A DNA stretch of 64,000 nt from Favolaschia claudopus (Eukaryota; Basidiomycota; Agaricomycetes; Agaricales; Mycenaceae), in contig JAWWNJ010000026.1 in NCBI GenBank assembly GCA_037176885.1, positions 496,001 to 560,000 of the forward strand, in the 5' to 3' direction. Every line of letters starts with the position of its first letter. Position 1 is the first letter of the stretch. Made by a program: the position numbers and the translations under genes. Below, piece by piece: positions 54,988-64,000 of the stretch. Below the pieces are notes generated by a model, which was given only the letters and a program-made list of their open reading frames with translations, searched no databases and had not been told where the DNA came from.

Positions 54988-56951
54988 TCAAGGAAGTTCA
55001 GCTACAGTATGTTTGGTTCTGAGGCCTCTGATCTCATCCCCTCTCTCAAGCGCTCGTTTACCCTCCAACCACAACATTGCCTCTAAGAGAACTATCTTCA
55101 GATCACATTCCCGAGAGCTATCGGAAACGCACCTTTATAAGTCCTAGGCACGATTTTACGTTGCGGGACAGCGGAAACAGGGTCATCGCGGCACCATGTG
55201 AAACGAAATTCGTTCGTAGTAATTTCGTTGCCAGTTTGAACATCAACAACGTTCGCCGTGACGCCGACGTGCTGTAAGTAATCATTCCTGAGGAGTGTCG
55301 CTTAACGAGAGTATACATACGCACCACAATGAGAGGAAATTCCTCGGACGAGGTAGAGTGCAAAACATGTGAAGTAAGTCGGAGAATAGAGCCAATGGGA
55401 ACGGGTTGAGCGAAAGCGATGCCATCAAGGGAAAGAAAGCGAACATGGCCCCCTCGCATGAACAGACTAGCATTCGAGAATCCCAGCTGGAGCTGGCTCA
55501 ATGAAAGTAGGGTTACGACCGCGAAGCACTTGCCTCGTATGCCAATCGCATCAAATATCCACCGAAGATTTTCTGGTGGATACTTGGTTCGTATTCATCA
55601 GAGCAGACAACGGGTGGAATAGTGAACAGCCTTACTTGCGTTCCTGCGGAAACATGAGCATAGTTTTCTCTACTTTTGTATCTCCCATCCAAACGCGTTG
55701 ATCAGAGCGATTATTTTCTCCGTGTTTGAGGAAAAACGAATGAAGGAATTCTGCTTCAGTTGAACTCGGAGGTACACGGGACAGGGAACGAAGAGCTTGA
55801 GATTGTCGGCGTTTCTTCATATCTGTCGATGTGAAATCAATGGGATAAACCAATGAAATGACGAAGTTGAACCTTCGCCCATGGTGTGTAATGCTTGCTC
55901 TTCCGGTGTGGACATAATGAGTGGGTGGACGTTTCGAGCTCGGTGAGTTACCGCATCTCGACAAACCATCGAGAAACGACCTGACGACGGTTCAGTCGAA
56001 CATAAATTATCGAAGAATGAATAGGTACCTAGCATCACCGCCTCATCGTCCCCGCCACTGCCAATCGTTTCCATCTTGACTGCAACTTCCATGGAAGAGC
56101 TGCCCGTGTATATTACCTGTCCGCTTAATCGGAGGTCACAAGAAGGGTCGAGAGGTGAAAGCACGTCTAAACTGAGCAAACTAAATCGATGCATGGACGC
56201 TGTAGCACACTACAACACGCACCGGTCGACAGAAGCTGTAACAATGTAAAATCCTCGACCTTCAATCTTCCCGAGGCTATCGACTCGCGGACCAAGCATA
56301 TGTTTGTACGAGATTGAACCGGCGAGAGAGTCGAGATGTTCCATCAGCCTTGGAGCAAGATCAGAGGAGTGAATATATAGAGGGGGAGAGCAGAAGATTA
56401 CTTTCCAGTACGTATTCCCCCACGGACATTCGTATATTTCTCAAGAAGCCTCGGGGAGGAGCTGAATGGCAGAACGACTTCGCAATACGAATCATGCATG
56501 TTGCGAGGAGTGAGCGGATCGTTCGTATGTTGAGCTTCTGCTTCTTCGACAGCCCGAGTCGAAGGAGCCTTGTGTGAGTCGTGTAGGATGGATTCCGCCC
56601 ATAATTCGGGAACGCGTAGCGGCAAAACACTAGAACATTCAATAAAACTTAGGACTCTTACATATAGCGGACCACCCGAATCAACTGACGTGTTGTAGGC
56701 TGGATCGGCCTTCATTCCTGTTCATCCCATCCCTCAATAAATGAATTATGAAGTAACCGCGTAAATCTCCCTCGCTCACGGACGGCAGTAAGAAGTTGGT
56801 CCATAGAATTGACATCCTGAGTCTCTTTTGCAACTGAATTCGGTAGGTTTTGCTGCTTCCGAATGGTGGAAGCAAAGTTTCTGACGGTGTATTTCAAGTG
56901 TAGTTCGACGCCGCCGAGTAAGTTCAGTCTGCGGCCCAATGACCCAGACAT
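54988..56951 (-). CDS. acyl-CoA thioesterase, hotdog fold (ACOT9-like)
   Basis: Mitochondrial-type acyl-CoA thioesterase hydrolysing acyl-CoA to fatty acid and CoA. The ATG at 56951 (MSGSLGRRLNLL, then RNFASTIRKQQNLPNS) gives a basic, presumably mitochondrial targeting N-terminus. Exons then encode NMHDSYCEVVLPFSSSP, GPRVDSLGKIEGRGFYIVTA, LSGQVIYTGSSSMEVAVKME, VWMGDTKVEKTMLMFPQE, GHVRFLSLDGIAFAQPVPIG and the spliced HVGVTANVVDVQTGNE with FRFTWCRDD, a double-hotdog layout. The final exon ends LRTKHTVAELP with TGA at 54988-54990. All blocks appear in the expected order with short introns and no break. Housekeeping gene flanking the chimeric cluster. Confidence 0.85.
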
Positions 56952-58939
56952 AGTGAGGAAGTGGAAGAGTTCGGGGTCACGCATGTGACATATCGTGACG
57001 CTACGGTTCAACTTTTTCGTCACGGTCACGGTCCAAGTCGTGTACATTGCACTCGGCCTCTCCCGGCTCGGTTTTTCAAACGATATCGCAGATTAGCATC
57101 GTCTAGTCACTACAGTGATAGCTCAACATCGCCTAGGCACCGATTGCGGCCACTCGCCTCAAAGCGGACTCCACCGGGTCGGAAGCCCTAACTGTTACTT
57201 GAACCGCCGTTGAACGTAGGATCAAGATTCAAGCAAAGACTTCCGTCAGCTCGGCCCTCAGTTATCTGAGGAGCTTGTACGCGCGACACTGAGGGTGCCA
57301 CGGGGATTACATTGGCAAAAACAAATCTGACAACCCGTTTTCACTAGTACTCCCTTACTCCTGCTCTTACGCAGGCTGCAGCTCACCATCATTAAACAGC
57401 GAAACTGCTCAATGGACTCTCCAAACCAAACCCAGGGTTGCATTCGAAGCCATCTTTCCCGGCAGTCACACTGGCGCGAGTTCCTACAGTTCAAGTCTTT
57501 CGTTTTGTGAAAATCGGGGGGCGCAACCAAGACGCTACATGACTCTTGGAACAACATCTCAATGGCTTGCGTTGTTATTTGATCGTCTTCGACACAATCG
57601 ATTCTATCCTTACGATATTCGACATCTTGCATGACTTCTCGGGTGCTGGCGGCTAATTCGACTGCTCAAGGTGCATATCGGCATATGTCACTGTATTTTG
57701 ACTTGTCCGCCAGACATCCCATGCTCGACAGAACATGATACGAACGTGTTTTGATCTTGGCCCAAAAACATGGAGGGTAACATTTACCCTTCAGGTCAGT
57801 CTGAGTTCTCGAAATTGCCCAGTGATACATTCTGGACAAGACTCAGGATCATATTAAGCCCAGCATGGTCCCGTTTCTGGTACATTCATGTGTGCTTCGC
57901 AGAAGTGGCCGACTTTCGGAACCATATGCCGCTCTCGGTACTAGGACGATTATTGTGTGTTCAAGTTCTTGTACTGGGATGATCGGCTAAACGGAATGAA
58001 TTCTTAGATTTCGGAGTATCAGGCTGTTTCAAGCAATCTATTTTTCTCAGAGCGATCTTCTTCGCATTTGATTGAGCCCCAGACTGCCCCGGGCTCCCAG
58101 CTGCCTCCAGCTGCTCGATGATTCGCAAGTACTTACGGCAGGTTCAAATTTCATTAGTTGATTTTCCTCATGATTTTCCGGAACAGTCGACTTGGGACCG
58201 CTTGCGACGCGAGCCTTCCTGAATGAAAGATATCCGGATCCTCATCCATTCTCCAGGCTCAGACACACCGGCAAAATCACATCCCTTGGCAACGTCTGGT
58301 AGCGTTCTGAAGTTCAGGATGTCTGTTCCGACCTCCCGAACAACCCCGAATAGCCCGAGCTCGTGATAATCTTTGCCGGTGCGTAAAAAAAGTTTCATGG
58401 TCGTGTGCATAGATTGAAACGTTCCGCGCGTGCAGTGGTAAGCGACAGTGGGGTCTCGTTAAGCGATGACCCACACTGTGGTCATGAATCCTTTTGTTTT
58501 TTGGATCGCATCCATGTATGAGTTGAGGTTCGCAATCTTCGCTGTACACACCATTCGTCCACTCGCTATTTGACTCACGGAGAATTAGGATCCAGCCCGC
58601 CGTCAAACCATGAAAGTGGGGGTGTTTCAGGGTGGGACCCATAAGCACCCACTCTACCAACATTTTTGCAACATTCAAGTTATACATTTGATCATCTTTG
58701 AGGCAGCCGAATGGCAAAGGAATTGAGTTTCGCCCCACACTTGACATTCCTTACACTATGAAATCGCCCGGCGGACTTTCATCTCGTCCAACTTGGTCCT
58801 CTGCAAGCAAGTAGCAGTTCAACTTTCTTTCGGCCGAACGTTGGAAAACACATCGGCCGATGAACGGTCCCCAAATGGAAGTTCCGCAACTTCAAGTGAC
58901 ATCACGAAAAGTGTCAACGACTTGAACGAAGCAACGACC
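56952..58939. other. 2 kb, no confident gene
   Basis: Contains the thioesterase promoter. A minus-strand frame at 58277-58747 (MSSVGRNSIPLPFGCLKDDQ) and others at 58168-58410 and 57258-57632 could be exons of an unknown gene, but I could not join them convincingly. Confidence 0.35.
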
Positions 58940-59533
58940 ATGTCTTCCCCGCTCATCGACTGGACAGCAGCGCAGCTATCTGCCCTTTACTCACCTAAGC
59001 ATACCGCCCCAAACGAATCACCCAAACTCGACCTCGACCTCAGCGCATTCGCCCCGGATGCAGAGATCCGCCTCAACCACGCGAAAGTAGAGTTGAAGAA
59101 GGAGTTTCTAGCGTTCGTAGAAAGTCGAAGGTCGGTGACAGCCGGGGTAGAATGTCAGATGGACGATGTAGTTGAGACTGCTGTGGAGGAAGGGAACGAT
59201 GCGGTGCGGCTTCGACTTGCAGTTGAGTTGATTGGTAGATCTCAGCTGAATGGTGCTCAGGCTGGAAAGATTGTCGCGGGGAAGGCGACACTGGTTCGGA
59301 CGCACCCTTTTCTGATGAGAGCGGCGCCGATGAAGACCCAAACAATACTCATATTCAGCGCAAAGTGAGTCGAAGTTGAATTTTCCTTGGGTACATATCA
59401 TTTTGAGCTGGTTTGGCGAAGAATTCAAGAGAGCGGGGGTCAAAGGCAGATTGTAGAGCTCTTTCAGACTGCAGTGGATAAGCCGGTACAGATAAAGCTA
59501 CAGACTCCTCGAGTCGACGCGAGCGAATTGTAA
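58940..59533 (+). CDS. small NTF2/SnoaL-like protein
   Basis: Two exons, 58940-59364 and 59422-59533, in phase (GTGAGT donor, GGCGAAG acceptor), giving 178 residues. The start is the ATG at 58940 (MSSPLIDWTAAQLSALYSPK). An acidic helix leads into FAPDAEIRLNHAKVELKKEF; later strands include VDDVV-like MDDVVETAVEEG, GKIVAGKATLVRTHPF and QTILIFSAK, which resembles the cone-shaped NTF2/SnoaL fold of many small fungal proteins. The second exon encodes a short C-terminus ending TPRVDASEL. Family assignment is from pattern only; no catalytic residue can be named. It could be a small hydratase/cyclase or a ligand-binding protein. Confidence 0.55.
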
Positions 59534-62500
59534 AGCAATCTTGAGTTCCTTTCTTGTTCATTCCATAAATCGCCCCGGGGAAAAATCATCACCCGAATTC
59601 TTTCCTCACAATAGGTACTGGTCGTCGGACATCGGAGGTCTCTTTCAAAATTCAGATGAAATTTATCAAAAGAGTCAATTCAATCTCCGACTTCTTCTCG
59701 TACTCCTTTCCTTCTTTCTTTCGACGACACGAGGTCTTCCGTTTTGGGACAATATTTGAACTCTAAAGTATCGCGGGAGAGCCCCTATTGGTTCTTGTCT
59801 TCTAATCTTTCAGCTAGGAATTCGAAGAGATTGAGCTCTGCTGATCTGCCCTGGCTGGTTGGAGTTTGAACGAAACGGTGCGTGTATCCATATCCATTGT
59901 CGTTCTCGATCTTCCCTCGCGATTGGAGCCAACACGAATAACTGAGTCGTAGTGAATCATAAAGCGACTCGCCTCCCACATTCTCTTCAAATGAAATGAA
60001 AATGAAAAAGGCGGGCGTCAAACGAAGGAAGAAATGAATTCGCGGTACCGAGCTCGTTCAAGGTAAGTAAGTCATGTTCATTGCCTTTCCAGGTTTTTAC
60101 TGGCTTCGAACTTCGACTTCCTGCTACCGGCGGTTGCCGGCCCCGGAGGAGCGCATTTCTCTTGGACAACGAATCCCGATTTTTTTTTCTACGGGTGTGG
60201 AGGGAGAGGGTTATCGGCCACAGTTCATTCTGTTTGAGATCGTCTTTGGAGCCCCCACCGCACAAGATGGAGGTTTCACCGGATTTATTTCATTTCGGGC
60301 TGCCGGGATACCCGACGCCGCGCCCGATGTAGCGCTCGCAGGTGAGTGGTAGATGAGTACCTGCTTGGTTAAATTAGCGAAGCCTCGACAGTTGAAAGCG
60401 ACTATGGCCATTGACTACCTTCGCCAAATACCACTGCTCCTTGACTGAAACCACGCAAAGGTAGAATCACGACACTCCACCCACTCGTCATTCTGGTCAC
60501 TGGCAGCTTTCATTCTCGATTTTGAAGGCGTTCTGGAGCGGCCTGACTTCGCAAACTGGCCTGTCTGTTGGTTTATTCCGCGGCTGGCAGTGGTCCCCCA
60601 CTCGATGCAAAGACATTATTTCATTCAAATAATTTTACATTCCGGCAGCTGCTTGTTCGTTCTGGCGTGGATTGCTCTTCGCTGGTACATTTATTGCAGC
60701 TCTTGGTTCATTCTGAGACGTCTCGATGCGCACTGAAACTGCCGATGTGGACCCACAGACTCGCCAATACTTGATCTTCAAGCCAAAAATTTTGAAAGTG
60801 ACAAGCCGCCGGCGTTGCTAACTTACTATGTATCTCATCAACTTCATTCGCTCTTTGTATCTAGCCAGGCGTTACTGTACACTTCGCTGGAAAGTCAGCT
60901 CCTTTTTCGCCCGAATCATCGATTCCGACCCAGAGTGCTCTCTTCGCCACCTTGCGGCTTGCCGTTCCAGCTCTGGATCAGTTTTATCAGTCTTACAGCG
61001 TCAAGTCATCCCTCGTTTCGCAACACATTCCCCGTCAACCACTGGTCCGCCACCTTGTTCATTCTCTGTCAAATCTACGGTAACACAGTCGTGCCGTGTT
61101 CTATTAGTTGGATTCGTTCATCTCAAATGGTTCCGCACACAGCTGTTTCAACTTTCATTTGATTATGTAGTTCAGTGTGTTTCAGACGCGCCGCCGCCAG
61201 TGTGCGACGCAATATCTTTCATAAGTATATCGACTGAGGTCTTGATTCTACGAGTCGATTGGACCGGCTGCTCCCGACGGTTGACTTGGGACGCGCGGCA
61301 CTCGTTGACTTAGCATTACCCTGGTTGAATTTTCCTGATACGGTAATGTTCAAAATTTCCTGCAGAAGTTTCGATGCCGCCAAGCCTTTTCAATGGTCGG
61401 TCCAAGCTAAAGTATGCTACCCAAATGGCAAACTTCTCTGAATTGTCGGAAATGCCTCGCATAAATACCACGCGTCGTAAGCGATGTCTATGTCTCCCCG
61501 GCCGTCTCCACCGTGCACGCGGATTAAGCGACGCGTATACGCGCTACCGGTCCGCAGGCGTCGGTGTCTTAGTCGGTGACTCGGTCGCGGATTCGTGGGA
61601 ACGGAAGTGAGCGGGGATTTCCAGGATGGGGATGTCGGTAAAAGAGATGTCGGTATCGCGGTGTGCAACAGTGTGCAACCGACCGTCATCGCAGATCTCC
61701 TCCGCTTCAAAAGTTCAAGTACGGACTGATCCTCCCGACCCTGCAGACCACTCCACAGCGATGCCACGCTCGAATCTCTCCCCGTGTTTCTGTTCTCTGT
61801 CCGACGTGTGCCCGCCATGCGCCGTTCGGTGACGGGTGCCATGTTCGTTTCATTATTGCAGTTGCGGCGTGCGCTGGACATATGTATTTGATTTTTAATG
61901 GGGTCGGTGTTTTTTGGGTCAGAATTTTGAGCCTGTTCTACCGGCCAGCAGCTGCTTGATAACATTTTATGCATTATGATTAGCGTTTAGACCTCCCGCG
62001 CGCCGTGCTCTCTTCGTCGGCTACGCGCGCGGTCAGTCTCGCGCCGCCGTTGTCCGCTGATGGCGGTGTGGCTGAATCCTTCCTTGACTTTTCATGTGTG
62101 TGCGCCACACGACACGATCCGCGATGCGTAGGGAAGTAGAAGAAGCGAAGCAAGGGACGGCGAGGCGACGGACGGAGCGGGGTTTAGAAATTTTAGGTTT
62201 TCACTGACGGCTCCGGTTCCCTGGCAACGACAGTCCCAGATTCAGCAATAATTATTCCGAAAACCGAAAAAGCTCTCTTCTGGCTTGCGGCTCCAACTTT
62301 TTTTCTTTGCCGACAGCGCGTACTTACGACGCACGTACATACGGAGCGGGAATACGACCCTCGGTGAATGGGCATGATTGGTAGACGCGAGCACACGATT
62401 GCGTCGGTGCTCCTGGGCGGTCGGAGGCGGGCGTCAATCAGGTTCGGGGATCGCGCTCCAATGGGACTGTGAGCCAGGGAATGAATTAAAAAAACGTCAA

Positions 62501-63080
62501 GGCGCAGTGCGGGCCGTTGTCCTGATAACGCAGTTAGGAGGAGCGCCAGCGAAGCGAAGCGGACTTTGTGGGCGTAATAAACGGGACTTGGTGATCGGTT
62601 GGAAGGAGATAGATTCAGTGACGCAACGGTGAAAAAAAATGGTTTTCGAGGTAGCCAGAAAGAAGGAAAAATGGGAATAAATTGGATATGAGCATATCGG
62701 ACTATTTGAGCAGCGGATATGGGGCCGCTGAGTGGTTGAAGCGAGGAGAAGAGAGTAATTCGAACGGTTGTTGATGGTTGTTTTGCCACCAGGTCGGCGT
62801 TTCAAATGCACGTGACTTGTTACCGGGTTTCTCTGGATCTCTTGTCGACTTGATACGGTTGTGCAATGTTCAATTTCCGAATTATGTGTTCAATACGGCA
62901 GCTCTCAACGGAGATTCACAAAGGCCACATATATAACTGCGAGTTAAAATCCACAGGAATCGACTAATTATACAGGCAAGAAGGGGGCTACTTTGGGTTG
63001 CTTCTCCTGCTGCGCTGTCACTTCTTTATTACTTCTGGGCAGTCTTCTGGTTCCGCCAGCTTCTTGACTTCTCTCAGATA
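59534..63080. other. 3.5 kb, no confident gene
   Basis: Frames such as 60828-61313 (+), 61417-61974 (-) and 62193-62789 (-) are open but show no motif, no convincing splice continuation and no paralogue in the window. The region may hold regulatory DNA or a gene I cannot recognise. Confidence 0.35.
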
Positions 63081-63798
63081 ATGCTACAATCCTCACTAAA
63101 TTCAATCCGCTATAATAATAATGCCTTGGCCGACCAGAATACCCCACCAATCCTCGCTCCAATGCCCGCCCCCTCCAAAACCAACTTTGACACCGTTCTG
63201 CAGCGTCTTCACCGTCTCTCCATCTCCACCACCGCTGTAGAGCCTCGCTCACCTCTCTCCCCGCTTGGCCCGCCTTTCTCTTACTCTGACGCGAAACCTC
63301 CTGCTGTCGAAAATTACGCGCCGCGACCAGCACCCGCCTTCGATCTTTCTCCACAATCCTCCGTCTCTTCCTCGTGCAGCGACTACAGTTCTGGCCGTGA
63401 TTCGTTTGACGCGTTTGTCCGAACGCAGTCCAGGGTCGTAAAGGTTGGTGACCACTTTTTTATTCGCGTTTCACCGTATTACAGTGTGAATGATTTACAC
63501 TGTGTAGATCTTCAACCTACCTCCGGCACCTCACTTGTTCTTGGCCTCCATTTTCTCACAACATGTGCGTATAGAGCAAAAAAAACTTCCGCTGTTTCGA
63601 TCGACGTTGTGCTTATATGTTACTTAGGGACTCGCTCCAGCAACAATGTGGATTTCGCGTGTGCCGACAGCAGATCAGAGTGTTTGGGCAGTATTTCAAA
63701 CCCATCGTGAAGTACGTTATATCTATGTTCCGAACTACCTCGGCGATGGCCTCGATTTGGACGATGTGCGGTGGGCGCTCTCGGCGCCGGCCACGTGA
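63081..63798 (+). CDS. unknown conserved-looking three-exon protein
   Basis: Exons 63081-63443, 63508-63564 and 63628-63798 join in phase 0 at both introns to give 196 residues. The N-terminal half is Ser/Pro-rich (MLQSSLNSIRYNNNALADQN, LSPQSSVSSSCSDYSSG). The C-terminal half is compact: VKIFNLPPAPHLFLASIF, GLAPATMWISRVPTADQSVW, YIYVPNYLGDGLDLDDVRWA. I do not recognise the family. Residue choice in the last exon (Trp, Tyr, Gly-Asp-Gly) suggests a real folded domain rather than a chance frame. Nothing in the context suggests a role. Confidence 0.6.
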
Positions 63799-64000
63799 TC
63801 GCCGCGTTCCTGGCAACCGCGACGACGACGCGCACAGCACCCGAACCGTGGGTGCGCCGAACGCGCTTTACTCCGCCCAGCTTTCAAAATTCTATATCAA
63901 TCCCATACCATGCTCACGTCATTTTCTCTTCTTCCCATTCTTTCTTTTGTTACATATAGGCCTGTGCTGCCCTTGCTCTTTCCTCTCCTCGCATGGCCGT
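63799..64000. other. window end
   Basis: The last 200 bases hold the 3' flank of the three-exon gene; no further feature seen. Confidence 0.4.

Noticed and set aside
57258..58747. A possible minus-strand gene of several exons
   Set aside because: Frames could not be joined with good splice sites, and none carries a motif; noted only as a gap.
60815..61313. Overlapping plus-strand frames that look partly hydrophobic
   Set aside because: Two frames compete, no splice solution or family match was convincing.
1..64000. CRISPR arrays, tRNA or rRNA genes, bacterial-type operons
   Set aside because: No spaced direct repeats, no cloverleaf candidates or rRNA blocks noticed; the intron-rich genes are eukaryotic.

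Overview
The window looks like nuclear DNA of a mushroom-forming basidiomycete (Agaricomycetes). Genes are dense and split by many 45-70 nt GT-AG introns. The gene families (Chs5, an Lsb5-like VHS-GAT protein, expanded TKL/AGC-type kinase-like proteins, aryl-alcohol-type aldo/keto reductase, acyl-CoA thioesterase) and the transposons (Helitron; a TIR element with a DDE-like protein) fit that group. Nothing prokaryotic is present. Gene models below were spliced by eye from reading-frame continuity, splice signals and comparison between paralogous copies inside the window; exact exon ends are inferences.

Layout. 0-1.6 kb: CHS5 (-). 2.5-10.4 kb: an uninterrupted Helitron Rep-helicase frame (+) with a C-terminal cysteine-peptidase-like domain. 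10.9-18.8 kb (-): a TKL kinase fused to a second, BCK1-like kinase domain; an AGC-like kinase; a secreted alpha/beta hydrolase. 19.8-22.4 kb: a small SH3 protein (+) and an aldo/keto reductase (-). 22.9-23.7 kb: a decayed copy of the start of CHS5 plus fragments of the kinase locus. 23.7-27.2 kb (-): two tandem membrane-anchored kinase-like genes. 27.8-30.9 kb (-): the LSB5-like gene. 32.3-34.1 kb: a broken AGC kinase copy. 34.9-36.0 kb: an ORF with deaminase-like motifs whose 3' end lies in a long inverted repeat. 36.8-48.5 kb (+): an inverted duplicate of the 10.9-18.8 kb block in the same gene order, split by a 4.1 kb TIR transposon. In this copy the TKL kinase runs into three tandem copies of the LSB5 GAT region. 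50.0-54.8 kb (+): a third TKL kinase, fused to an LSB5-derived GAT-like region and two SH3 domains. 55-64 kb: acyl-CoA thioesterase (-), an NTF2-like protein (+) and an unknown three-exon gene (+).

Main message. The window holds the parts list and three different assembled products of an exon-shuffling process. One TKL-type kinase cassette is joined to (i) a MAPKKK-like domain, (ii) a GAT array taken from the neighbouring LSB5 gene, and (iii) a GAT-like region plus two SH3 domains resembling the neighbouring SH3 gene. Two of the three also start with a short exon like the first exon of LSB5. In yeast Lsb5 is an endocytic/actin-patch adaptor, so the chimeras would couple a kinase to ubiquitin/endocytic adaptor modules. 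That functional reading is inference; the domain joins are visible in the sequence.
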